Assembly (NCBI GenBank): GCA_035550315.1
Contig: DASZPL010000168.1
Span: 1-24,830, forward strand
DNA from: DASZPL01 sp035550315
GTDB lineage: Bacteria > Actinomycetota > Actinomycetes > JAFAQI01
Direction of reading: 5' to 3'
Length of the DNA: 24,830 nucleotides
Part shown: piece after piece, positions 7,657 to 15,935 of the stretch
Position numbering within the stretch: position 1 is the first letter of the stretch
How the letters are laid out: each line of letters begins with the position of its first letter
Made by a program: the position numbers and the translations under genes
The notes under the pieces: model-generated
What the model saw: the letters and a program-made list of their open reading frames with translations, nothing else
The model's database searches: none
Told to the model about the DNA's origin: nothing

Positions 7657-9183
7657 ATGACGGTGCCGAGCACGTCTGCCGGTGAGCTGAAGCACAGCCT
7701 GATCCAGCGGTTGCGGGTCCGCGTGCCACTGGCGAACCTCATCGGCGCGGTACTCGCGTTCGTCTCCGGCGCGCTCACCGCCGCGGGCATCCGCGGTCAG
7801 CGCGGCGTCCAGCCCAGCGACTTCATCGTGTTCGCGCTTTTCTTCGCGGTGAGCACCCCGCTGGGCTACTCGCAGTGCAAGGAGGGATTGCGCCGGTCGC
7901 TGGACTGGCTCATGTCCGGCCGGCAGGCAACCGTGCGGGACCAGCGGATGGTGCTGTGGTTCCCCTGGCGAGTCGCTCGCGGCAGCTTGTACGTCTGGGT
8001 GACCGCGGCCGTGGTGTGGGGCGCGCTTGCCGCGTCCGGCCACCACCCGTGGCGCTTCACGGTGTGCCTGTCGCTGTCGATCCTGCTCGGCGGGTTCACG
8101 ACCTGTGGGCTGACCTATCTGATCGTCGAGTGGACGATGCGGCCTGCGGTTGCGCTCGCCCTGGCCGGCGACGCCCCCGAGCGACCGATCGGGCCCGGCG
8201 TACGAACCAAGCTGGTCCTCGCCTGGATGGTCGGCGCCGACGTCTTCCTGCTCCTGATCGCGCTCACCGTGCTCGGCCGGCCCGGCAACCAACCGCCGAG
8301 CCGCCTCGACATCGGCTTCATCATCGCCGCCGGCTTCGCGGTCGGCACCTTGATGCTCTATGAGGTGAGCCGATCGCTCATGACGCCGCTGCTCGACCTG
8401 CGCGACGCGGTCGACCGGGTCGGGCGCGGGCAGCTCGATGTCAGCCTTCCGGTCAACGACGGCGGCGAGGTCGGCATGGTGCAGGCGGGCTTCAACCGCA
8501 TGGTCGCCGGGCTTCGCGAGCGCGCGACCTTGCACGACCTGTTCGGCCGTCACGTCGGGGACGAGGTCGCTCGCCGCGCGTTGGCACAGGGAACCGTCGC
8601 GCTCGGTGGCGAGCGGCGCGAGGTCGGCGTGGTGTTCGTCGACGTGATCGGATCGACGCAGCTCGCCCAGACCCGCGCCCCGGAACAGGTCGTCGCGATC
8701 CTGAACCGGCTGTTCGCCACGATCGTCAGAGTGGTCAGCGACGAGGGCGGCTGGGTCAACAAGTTCGAAGGCGACGGCGCGCTGTGCGTCTTCGGCGCTC
8801 CGGCGTCGACCGACGACTACGCCCAACATGCGCTTCGTGCGGCACGCACCTTGCGCCGCGAGCTGCTGGCACTGTCCATGGTCGAGCCCGCGCTCGACGC
8901 CGCAATCGGGGTGTCCGCGGGGACCGCGGTCGCGGGCAACGTCGGCGCCGAGCAGCGTTACGAGTACACGGTGATGGGCTCGCCGGTCAACGAAGCGTCG
9001 CGCCTGACCACCGAGGCCAAGCAGCGACTCGGCCGGGTGCTCGCCAGCGAGGAAGTCATCACCCGCGCCGGGACCGAACGCAGCGGCTGGAAGGTCGCGG
9101 CCGAGGTGACGCTGCGCGGTTACGACCATTCGATCCTGGCCTACGAGCCGGCCGACTCGGTCAGGACGAGCGCCCCCGCCTAG
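7657..9183 (+). CDS. Membrane class III adenylyl cyclase with HAMP domain
   Basis: This 508-residue protein resembles the mycobacterial Rv1318c/Rv3645 type: about six hydrophobic segments in residues 20-250, a HAMP linker (about 245-300) and a C-terminal cyclase homology domain. All catalytic positions are visible: metal ligands Asp329 (VFVDVIGST) and Asp373 (KFEGDG), purine-selecting Lys369 and Thr438, and transition-state Asn445 and Arg449 (YTVMGSPVNEASR). The seven- and four-residue spacings from Thr438 to Asn445 and Arg449 match canonical class III enzymes. Lys/Thr favours ATP over GTP, so the product should be cAMP. The HAMP domain implies control from the membrane. Its end overlaps the convergent GH31 gene by 23 bases. 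Confidence 0.93.
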   Translation: MTVPSTSAGELKHSLIQRLRVRVPLANLIGAVLAFVSGALTAAGIRGQRGVQPSDFIVFALFFAVSTPLGYSQCKEGLRRSLDWLMSGRQATVRDQRMVLWFPWRVARGSLYVWVTAAVVWGALAASGHHPWRFTVCLSLSILLGGFTTCGLTYLIVEWTMRPAVALALAGDAPERPIGPGVRTKLVLAWMVGADVFLLLIALTVLGRPGNQPPSRLDIGFIIAAGFAVGTLMLYEVSRSLMTPLLDLRDAVDRVGRGQLDVSLPVNDGGEVGMVQAGFNRMVAGLRERATLHDLFGRHVGDEVARRALAQGTVALGGERREVGVVFVDVIGSTQLAQTRAPEQVVAILNRLFATIVRVVSDEGGWVNKFEGDGALCVFGAPASTDDYAQHALRAARTLRRELLALSMVEPALDAAIGVSAGTAVAGNVGAEQRYEYTVMGSPVNEASRLTTEAKQRLGRVLASEEVITRAGTERSGWKVAAEVTLRGYDHSILAYEPADSVRTSAPA

Positions 9184-11551
9184 GGGTCACCACCACCCGC
9201 AGCGGTTGCGACGTGCTGTGCTCCCCCGTACGAAGCGTGAGAGTGCGAGTGACCGGCACGTAGCGCCACGGCACCAGTTGGCCGTCGACCGTCACCCGGC
9301 TCGGCGGCGCGATGTCGCGGAACTCGACGGTCCACGCCCGATGGCCGAGCTCGCCCGTGAAGCCACCCTCGGCCGGCCCGATCGTCAACGACTGCCGGCG
9401 GCCGACGACGTCGTGCGTGACCGGCGTCCAGGTGTAGGCGCCGTGCTGGTAGCCGAAGCCGGACCCGGCGTCGTCGTAGAGCGACGTGGACCACTCCGCA
9501 CCGCCGTACGTCGTCAGCACGAGACGGTCGCGCGGACCCTCCGGGGTGTGCGTCGCGGGCGGTTGAGTGACGATCGTCGCGCCGTCGCGGACGAAGATCG
9601 GGATCCGGTCGAGCGGCACCGACAGGCGGCGGGTCGACGGTCCGGTGAACGTCCGCCCGCTGAAGTAGTCGACCCACCTGCCGGGCGGGAACCAGACCGT
9701 CGCCTGCGCCGGGTCACCCGCGGCGCTCACCGGACGGACCAGGACGTCGCTGCCGACCGTGTACTCGCCCGGGTGCCGGTAGGCGGCGGGGGCGTTCGGC
9801 CAGCTCAGATAGAGCGCCCGGTCGATCGGCAACCCGCTGTCATAGGCCTCGCGCGCGACGGTATAGAGGTACGGGACCAGCTGCTCGCGCAGCCGCAACG
9901 CGTCGGCGGCGGCGCGGCGGGCCGGCTGCGGGTACTCCCACGGCAGCCGGGCGCCGTGGTTCGAGTGCAGCCGCAGGATCGGCTGGAACGCTCCGAGCTG
10001 CACCCAGCGCGCGTACATCGTCGGGTTGTCGACGGCTCCGGATCCGCCGGCGGTCGCTCCGCACATCTTGTGCACCGGCGCGCCGTTGAAGCTGCCGATG
10101 TCGTCGGACACGTACGGCAGACCGACGTTGCCCTCTTCAGTGGTCAACTTCGCTTCGAACCCGAGCATCGCCCAGGTGGCACAGGTGTCACCCGTGAAGT
10201 GGATGGCGTAACGGTGCTCGGCGAAGATGCCGGGCCCCGGGCCGGCGACCGGATCATCGCCTTGATGCGATCCGCCCACCCGCGACAGCACCAGCCACCG
10301 GTCGCCACGCTTGCCCAGCTGGCCGGTTTCGAGGGAGTTGAACCAGGTGTCCGGCGTCAGGCCGCCGACGCCGGCCACGGTCGCGTCGCAGCACCAGTCC
10401 AGCCACCACTCGTCGACACCGTCGGCGAGCACAGCGGCCTGCAACCCGAGGTAGGCGGCGATCTGGCGCTGCTGGGTCAGGTCGAACACGTGGCACTGCC
10501 CGAGCGGGTCGATCTGGGTGAGCGTGCAGCCGGGATCGATCTTCAGCGGACCGGTCCGTGCCACCGTCGCGGCGTACTTCGGGTCGGTGCTGTCGATCGA
10601 CGGATGGATGTTGAGCGCCACGTCGACGCCTTGCCGGTGCAGCCACCGAAGGAACTGCGCGGGATGCGGGAACAGCGACCGGTTCCACTCCCAGCCGTTC
10701 CAGGAGAACGCCCGGCCACTGCCCACGACCGCGCCCGCCAGGACCGGCGCCAGCGGGCTGAGCTGCCGCTTCCAGTCGGTGTCGATCGACAGCGTGTCGA
10801 GCGGGACCCGGTTCCGGCGGAACTGCGCGAGCAGCGTCTTGTAGTCGGCGGCGGAGTAAGGGAAGTAGCGCGAGAACCAGACGCCGAACGCCGAGCGCGG
10901 CAGCAAGGGCGCCGGCCCGCTCAGCGTCCGTAGGTCCGACAGGCCGCGGGCATAGTCGTGCCCGTAGCCGAAGAAGTAGCCGTCCTGGTAGTCCGCCTGG
11001 AGCGGTCGCGTCGCGTAGCCCGGTGGCCTCGCGGTGAGCAGCGCATCGGTGGTGTCGTCGAGCAGGTACCAGCCGGCGCGGGTGAGCAGACCCGGATGGA
11101 GCGGCACCGGCCCGGCGTCGTCGTCCAGACCGCGGACCCAGCCGCCGAGGTTGCCGCGGCCGGCCGGGTCCGACCAGGACGGTCGGGCAGCCCAACCGCC
11201 GGCTTTCGGGACGATGGACAGGTCGGACGGGGACAGCTGGCCACCGGCGATGCGGTAGCGCAGGACGAGCGCGGCCGTCCGGATGGTGAGGACGCCACCC
11301 GAGACCGAGGAGGTGTAGGCGCCGATCGGCGTCCGGTCCTGCGCGACCATCGTCGGGGCGTTCTCGAAGCGGCCGTCCGGCGAGTACTCGAGCCGCACCA
11401 TCGTGGGGGTCAGCACCTCGAACCGGGCGTGGCCGGCTCGGATCGCGTTCGCGGGACCGGCCGCGGTCGCTTCCGGGCCGGCGACCGCACGGGGAGCCAG
11501 TCCGACGGCGGCTGCGAGCGCGACGAGGACGGCCAGCCGGATCGCCTTCAC
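9161..11551 (-). CDS. Secreted glycoside hydrolase family 31 protein
   Basis: The 796-residue exported protein has an N-terminal signal peptide (VKAIRLAVLVALAAAVGLAPRAVA) followed by the GH31 N-terminal beta domain, a (beta/alpha)8 barrel and C-terminal beta domains. Catalytic candidates are Asp385 in WWLDWCCD (nucleophile) and Asp455 in HFTGDTCATW (acid/base). GVWFSRYFPYSAADY and SIDTDW are standard barrel landmarks. The usual WxDxNE form of the nucleophile motif is altered: Cys-Cys-Asp replaces the residues that normally end in Glu. Such enzymes cleave alpha-glucosides, alpha-xylosides or sulfoquinovosides; the substrate is not decided here. The GTG at 11551 was chosen because it starts the signal peptide; a longer frame overlaps the divergent efeO-like gene. 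Confidence 0.92.
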   Translation of the reverse strand: MKAIRLAVLVALAAAVGLAPRAVAGPEATAAGPANAIRAGHARFEVLTPTMVRLEYSPDGRFENAPTMVAQDRTPIGAYTSSVSGGVLTIRTAALVLRYRIAGGQLSPSDLSIVPKAGGWAARPSWSDPAGRGNLGGWVRGLDDDAGPVPLHPGLLTRAGWYLLDDTTDALLTARPPGYATRPLQADYQDGYFFGYGHDYARGLSDLRTLSGPAPLLPRSAFGVWFSRYFPYSAADYKTLLAQFRRNRVPLDTLSIDTDWKRQLSPLAPVLAGAVVGSGRAFSWNGWEWNRSLFPHPAQFLRWLHRQGVDVALNIHPSIDSTDPKYAATVARTGPLKIDPGCTLTQIDPLGQCHVFDLTQQRQIAAYLGLQAAVLADGVDEWWLDWCCDATVAGVGGLTPDTWFNSLETGQLGKRGDRWLVLSRVGGSHQGDDPVAGPGPGIFAEHRYAIHFTGDTCATWAMLGFEAKLTTEEGNVGLPYVSDDIGSFNGAPVHKMCGATAGGSGAVDNPTMYARWVQLGAFQPILRLHSNHGARLPWEYPQPARRAAADALRLREQLVPYLYTVAREAYDSGLPIDRALYLSWPNAPAAYRHPGEYTVGSDVLVRPVSAAGDPAQATVWFPPGRWVDYFSGRTFTGPSTRRLSVPLDRIPIFVRDGATIVTQPPATHTPEGPRDRLVLTTYGGAEWSTSLYDDAGSGFGYQHGAYTWTPVTHDVVGRRQSLTIGPAEGGFTGELGHRAWTVEFRDIAPPSRVTVDGQLVPWRYVPVTRTLTLRTGEHSTSQPLRVVVTPRRGRSS

Positions 11552-11582
11552 GGCCTCGGATTGTGTCGTATGGTCAGCGCTC
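11552..11582. promoter_or_regulatory. 31-bp divergent promoter region
   Basis: Only 31 bp separate the GTG starts of the GH31 gene (minus) and the efeO-like gene (plus). On the plus strand TATGGT (11569-11574) could serve as a -10 eight bases before the efeO GTG. TTCACG (11547-11552), lying over the GH31 start codon, is a possible -35 at 16 bp. So the two promoters probably overlap, with short or absent leaders. No palindromic Fur/DtxR-like iron box was recognised. Confidence 0.4.
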
Positions 11583-12488
11583 GTGAAGGCGCGTTTGGCC
11601 GCAGTTGTCCTCACGGCGAGCGCGACCTTCAGTACGACCTTCGCCGCCGTTGGCGCGCCGCTGGCGTCGGCCGGTCCCGGCGCGGACCACACTGCCGCCA
11701 AGCACCCGTACGCACCGCTGCCGGCGAACCAGCTGTTTCCGGCGCTCGCGAAATACCGGCGTTACGTCCACGCGCGGATCGACGAGCTCGTCCCGGAGGT
11801 CGCGCGGCTGGCCGGCGATCTGGCCGGGCACGACGCCGCCGCCGCGAAGGACGCTTGGCTGACCGCGCGGCTCACCTGGCTTCGGATCGGACAGGACGAC
11901 AGCGCCTACGGAGTGTTCGGCGAGCTCGGTCAGCACATCGACGGTACGGCGGCCGGTCATGCCCGTGGCGTCCACGACCCCTCCTTCACGGGCTTTCATC
12001 GCATCGAGGTCGACCTGTGGCGCGGCCACAACGTGAGCGCGGCACACGCCGACGCGGTTCGCCTCGAGGGCTACGTCCGGCAGCTTTCGCGACTTTCGCT
12101 CGCCCGTGCGATCGCTTCCGACCCGACTGGGGTGAACGACTTCGTGCTGCGCAGCCACGAAATCGTCGAAGACGCGGTGCGCGACACCCTCAGCGGTGAC
12201 GACGAGTACGGCAGCGGCACCGCTCTGGCGAGCGTCATTGCTGACGTCGACGCCACCCGCGAAGTACTGACGCTGCTGGCGCCGAAGATCGACGCGCGCT
12301 CGCCCGGCCTGGTCGCAAGGGCGCGCCGGCAGCTGAACCGGCTCGCCACCGTTGCCGCGCACGGGAAACGCGGCGGGCACTGGGTCGCGATTCGCGCGCT
12401 CCCTCGCTCGGAGCGCGAACGGGTGAACTCCGCCGCGGGCGCCGCCGATGAGACGTTGGCGGTCATCCCCGAGCTGCTGGAGGGCTGA
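11583..12488 (+). CDS. efeO: EfeO-like iron-uptake protein (M75/imelysin domain)
   Basis: The 301-residue exported protein has an N-terminal signal peptide (residues 1 to about 30) and then one M75 (imelysin-like) helical domain. The conserved HxxE metal-binding motif is His139-Arg-Ile-Glu142 within GFHRIEVDLWRG. It lacks the N-terminal cupredoxin domain of E. coli EfeO, so it is the short, M75-only form. In the EfeUOB system EfeO delivers iron to the EfeU permease at the membrane outer face. Here it is one-base coupled (TGATG) to the peroxidase EfeB, but no permease gene is adjacent. The GTG start opens directly onto the signal peptide. Confidence 0.88.
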   Translation: MKARLAAVVLTASATFSTTFAAVGAPLASAGPGADHTAAKHPYAPLPANQLFPALAKYRRYVHARIDELVPEVARLAGDLAGHDAAAAKDAWLTARLTWLRIGQDDSAYGVFGELGQHIDGTAAGHARGVHDPSFTGFHRIEVDLWRGHNVSAAHADAVRLEGYVRQLSRLSLARAIASDPTGVNDFVLRSHEIVEDAVRDTLSGDDEYGSGTALASVIADVDATREVLTLLAPKIDARSPGLVARARRQLNRLATVAAHGKRGGHWVAIRALPRSERERVNSAAGAADETLAVIPELLEG

Positions 12489-13759
12489 TGGCGCTCGACC
12501 GACGCCACTTCCTCGCCGGATCCGGGCTCGGAGCGCTCGCTGCGGGCTTCAACCTCAGGCGGGAAGGCTCGGCGAACCCGCTGCCGATCGGTGGCCCGAA
12601 CCTGGAAAGCGACGGCACGCCCGACTACAACCGGCTGGGTGGCCCGGCCGCGACGATGGCCGCGGTGCCGTTCCACGGACCCCACCAGGCCGGCATCACC
12701 ACACCGCCGCCGCCGGCCGCGTGCTTCGCCGCCTTCGACGTGACGGCCGAGCGCCGGGCGGATCTCGTCGACCTGCTGAAGACGCTGACCGACCGGGCCC
12801 GGCTGCTCACCACCGGGGGTCGTCCGCACAACCTGGGCAGGAACGCTCCGCCATCCGACAGCGGCACGCTCGGACCGAAGCTGCCCGCTGACGGTCTCAC
12901 GGTCACCGTCGGGTTCGGCCCCTCGCTGTTCGACAGCCGTTACGGCATCGCGGGCCGCAAGCCGGTGCACCTCACCCCGATGCGTCCGTTCCCGAACGAC
13001 GACCTGGACCCCGCCCAGACCGGCGGCGACCTGCTCCTGCAGATCTGCGCGGGAAGCCAGGACACCGCGCTGCACGCACTGCGCGACATCGCCAAGCACA
13101 CCCGTGGCGGCATGCAGCTGCGGTGGCGGATCGACGGCTTCATCTCACCGCCGCGGCCCTCCGGCGTACCGCGCAACCACTTCGGGTTCAAAGACGGAAT
13201 CGCCAACCCGGACGTCGCGGACGCGGCAGTCGCAAAGGCGTTGCTCTGGACGCAAGCCGACGGCAACGAGCCGGCTTGGGCGGCCGGCGGCAGCTATCAC
13301 GTCATCCGGATCATCAAGCAGTTCATCGAGTTCTGGGACCGCGTCGGCCTCGAAGAACAGCAAGGAATGATCGGGCGCAACCGGATCAGTGGCGCGCCGC
13401 TGGACGGCACATCGGAGACGGACGTCCCCAACTACCGGGATGACCCGAACGGCGCAGTGATCCCGCTCGACGCCCACATCCGGCTGGCGAACCCGCGGAC
13501 GGCGGCGACCGAGTACTCCCGCATCCTGCGACGCGGGTACAACTACGACCGCGGCGTCGACCTCAACGGCAACCTCGACGTCGGGTTGGTGTTCAACTGC
13601 TTCCAGCGCAACGTCCGCACCCAGTTCGAAGCGGTACAGGCGCGTCTGGTGGGCGAGCCGATGGTCGACTACGTGTCCCCGGTGGGTGGCGGCTACTTCT
13701 TCGCACTCCCCGGCGTCGCCGACCGGCGAGACTGGTACGCCAGAGGTCTGTTCACCTGA
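12488..13759 (+). CDS. efeB: Dyp-type haem peroxidase EfeB (Tat-exported)
   Basis: The 423-residue protein begins with a twin-arginine signal (DRRHFLAG, residues 4-11). The DyP family signature GxxDG is present as GFKDG (233-237, Asp236 catalytic). The proximal haem ligand is His330 in LDAHIRLANP, and the distal arginine lies in RILRRGYNY near residue 348. The length and motifs fit EfeB/DeferrochelataseB-type peroxidases, which are exported folded with haem and act with EfeO in iron acquisition, either by oxidising ferrous iron or by releasing iron from haem. Its ATG shares one base with the efeO stop. The catalytic set looks complete, so an active enzyme is expected. Confidence 0.93.
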   Translation: MALDRRHFLAGSGLGALAAGFNLRREGSANPLPIGGPNLESDGTPDYNRLGGPAATMAAVPFHGPHQAGITTPPPPAACFAAFDVTAERRADLVDLLKTLTDRARLLTTGGRPHNLGRNAPPSDSGTLGPKLPADGLTVTVGFGPSLFDSRYGIAGRKPVHLTPMRPFPNDDLDPAQTGGDLLLQICAGSQDTALHALRDIAKHTRGGMQLRWRIDGFISPPRPSGVPRNHFGFKDGIANPDVADAAVAKALLWTQADGNEPAWAAGGSYHVIRIIKQFIEFWDRVGLEEQQGMIGRNRISGAPLDGTSETDVPNYRDDPNGAVIPLDAHIRLANPRTAATEYSRILRRGYNYDRGVDLNGNLDVGLVFNCFQRNVRTQFEAVQARLVGEPMVDYVSPVGGGYFFALPGVADRRDWYARGLFT

Positions 13760-13780
13760 CGTAGGACGGGAAGATCCCAG

Positions 13781-15868
13781 ATGCATCGCCCCGCGCTTCG
13801 GCGTGTGATTGCCGCGCTCGCCGTCCTCGCCGGCGCGCTCGCCACCTCGCTCGCCGTCGTCCCGGCGTCGGACGCGGCGGCGACCGTCACGACCACCGGC
13901 CTGTCACCGGGAGAGATCAAGCACGTCTGGATGATCGTGCTCTCCGACAAGTCCTTCGCTGCGGCGTTCACCGGACTGAACGACAACACCTACCTGTCCA
14001 AGACGCTGCGGGCGCAGGGCGTCCTCGTGAAGGACTACTACGCCACCGGTCACTTCGCGATGGATGACTACATCTCGCTGGTGTCCGGCCAGGCACCGCA
14101 ACCGGACACCCAGAACGACTGTGCCGGCCCGGCGAGCGACATCGGGTCGGACAACGGGATCGACGACTCGGGGCGCGACGGCATCGTGACCACCCCAGGG
14201 GTCAACTACGGCCAAGTGATCTCCAAGCCCGGGCCGAACGCGCCAGAGACGTCCGCGGCCGCCACCACGAACGGCTGCGTCTATCCCCTCGACGTGCCCA
14301 CGCTGTTCAACCAGCTGAACGCGGCCGGCGTGACCTGGAAGGGCTACGCGCAGGACCTCGGCAACGTCGCGGACCGCGAGCAGGTGACCGGGTGCGGCTA
14401 CCCCGGCGGCGCTTCGAACAACCCCGACACCGATCCGACCGATCTCGCCGCCCCTTCCGGGGACGTCACGAGCTTCACGGCCGCGCAGCCGAACGACGAG
14501 TACGTCGCAAGCCACTTCCCGTTCCCCTGGTTCCACTCGCTGACCGGTGGGACCGCAGGCGGTACGTCGTACCCACCGCTCAACGAACCGTCCAACGGCG
14601 GCACCAACTGCGACGGCAACCACATCGCCAATCTGGACAGTCCCAGCTCCGGCCTCGAACACGACCTGCAGCAGGAGTCGACGACCCCGGCGTTCTCGTG
14701 GATCAGCCCGGACGCGTGCAGCGACGGCCACGACCAGGTCTGCCAGGGCAACAACCTCTCGGGCGCCTTCACGATCGACGGGGCGCCGAACTACGCGCCC
14801 GCAGGCGCCTCGCAGTACCAACCGGAGACGACCACCCCGGTGAACTACACCGGCGGACTGTTCGCCACCGACCTGTTCCTCGAGTACTACATCCCGCTCA
14901 TCGAGGCATCGCCCGCCTTTGCCGACGGCGGGCTGATCGACATCACCTTCGACGAAGCGACCCCGCCGTTCACCTACAGCGGGAACAGCTTCAACAACGC
15001 GAACGCCTTCAAGCGCACCGCGGGCGACCAGCCCAACTACTCGCAAGGCGAAGCGGCAGACCTGGCCGGGGAGAACATCGCCGGGCGCAACCACCGCTAC
15101 GAACCGACCGGACCGATGACCCCGCTGGCGCGTGACCCGGCCACCGGCTACCAGCTCTACCCGGGCCCGGGCGACAACGCGTTCATCGACCGCACCACCT
15201 CGCCCGGGCCGGCGACGCACTCCGTCGACGGCGAGCCCGGATCGTCGACGATCAGCGACGACGCGATCACCGCGAAGGATGTCGGCCGCGTCGTGACCGA
15301 CACCGTCGACTCGCCCAGCCCGTTGGGCACCACGACTGCCTTCGTCGGTCCGGTCACCGACACCGGGCCGCTGTTTCCCACGTCGCCGGCCGGTCCGGTC
15401 GTCCAGGGCTCGTTCCAGCTCGTCGACTCGACCGGTAAGCCGATCGTGCTCACCGGTCGCGCAACCCAGATCATCCTCTCGGGCGAGCAGGGCGGCCTCG
15501 CCCCCGGCGCCGTCGCCGACGGCAGGACCGCCGACCCGCTGTTCGACCCGTTCAACCCGACGCCGGGCGGAGGACGCGTCGGCAGCCTGTTGATCGGTCC
15601 GGCGGTCAAGGCCAACACGAGCAGCACGGTCCACTACAACCACTACAGCTGGCTGCGCACGATGGAGGACATCTTCGACGTTGCCGCCGGCAATGACACG
15701 ACGCCGCTCACCGCGGGATCGGTGTCGGGCGGTCTCGACGGCAAGGGCCACCTGGGCTTCGCGGCACAGCCCGGGCTGTGGCCGTTCGGCTCCGACGTGT
15801 TCGGCAACGAGCGGCACCCGTCGCCGCCGCCGTCGTTACCTTCGCCAGGAACCACCGGCCTCGGTTGA
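13781..15868 (+). CDS. Secreted phosphoesterase-family protein (PF04185-like), possibly catalytically impaired
   Basis: The 695-residue protein has a signal peptide (residues 1 to about 34) and the fold landmarks of the actinobacterial phosphoesterase/acid-phosphatase family: IKHVWMIVL (46-54), ATGHFAMDDYISLVSGQAPQPDTQ, LIDITFDEA (Asp391-Glu392) and YNHYSWLRTMED (His621). The family's N-terminal metal-binding Glu-Asn pair is replaced by Ser55-Asp56. The downstream HxSxxNY-type motif reads His91-Phe-Ala-Met-Asp-Asp-Tyr, so Ser and Asn have become Ala and Asp. The late DE and NHY motifs remain. It may therefore have altered metal use or be a non-catalytic binding protein. It follows efeB by 21 bp and may be co-transcribed. 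Its tail is Pro/Ser-rich. Confidence 0.85.
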   Translation: MHRPALRRVIAALAVLAGALATSLAVVPASDAAATVTTTGLSPGEIKHVWMIVLSDKSFAAAFTGLNDNTYLSKTLRAQGVLVKDYYATGHFAMDDYISLVSGQAPQPDTQNDCAGPASDIGSDNGIDDSGRDGIVTTPGVNYGQVISKPGPNAPETSAAATTNGCVYPLDVPTLFNQLNAAGVTWKGYAQDLGNVADREQVTGCGYPGGASNNPDTDPTDLAAPSGDVTSFTAAQPNDEYVASHFPFPWFHSLTGGTAGGTSYPPLNEPSNGGTNCDGNHIANLDSPSSGLEHDLQQESTTPAFSWISPDACSDGHDQVCQGNNLSGAFTIDGAPNYAPAGASQYQPETTTPVNYTGGLFATDLFLEYYIPLIEASPAFADGGLIDITFDEATPPFTYSGNSFNNANAFKRTAGDQPNYSQGEAADLAGENIAGRNHRYEPTGPMTPLARDPATGYQLYPGPGDNAFIDRTTSPGPATHSVDGEPGSSTISDDAITAKDVGRVVTDTVDSPSPLGTTTAFVGPVTDTGPLFPTSPAGPVVQGSFQLVDSTGKPIVLTGRATQIILSGEQGGLAPGAVADGRTADPLFDPFNPTPGGGRVGSLLIGPAVKANTSSTVHYNHYSWLRTMEDIFDVAAGNDTTPLTAGSVSGGLDGKGHLGFAAQPGLWPFGSDVFGNERHPSPPPSLPSPGTTGLG

Positions 15869-15903
15869 CGATGTGACGCCGTTGACGCCAGTGTGACTTG
15901 ACG
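15865..15903 (+). repeat. Three TTGACG direct repeats upstream of the RHH gene
   Basis: TTGACG occurs at 15865-15870, 15882-15887 and 15898-15903, with periods of 17 and 16 bp. TGAC occurs six times between 15866 and 15908. The middle copy is a -35 candidate exactly 17 bp before TGACAT (15905-15910), a weak -10. The repeats begin inside the last codons of the phosphoesterase gene. Confidence 0.6.
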
Positions 15904-15935
15904 ATGACATCACTTTGATGTCAAAGTGTCGTCAT
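15904..15935. promoter_or_regulatory. Nested operator palindromes covering the RHH start codon
   Basis: The core CACTTTGATGTCAAAGTG (15911-15928) is a perfect inverted repeat with 8-bp arms and a TG centre. After a 2-bp mismatch on each side it extends through ATGAC (15904-15908) and GTCAT (15931-15935). A second perfect repeat, TGACATCA-CTT-TGATGTCA, overlaps it at about 15905-15923. The ATG at 15934 falls inside the outer arm. This is what an autoregulatory ribbon-helix-helix operator would look like. Confidence 0.7.

Noticed and set aside
13904..15817. A 637-residue open frame on the minus strand across the phosphoesterase gene
   Set aside because: It is Arg/Val/Gly-rich with no recognisable domain, and is the usual antisense shadow of a GC-rich gene; the plus-strand frame has a signal peptide and family motifs.
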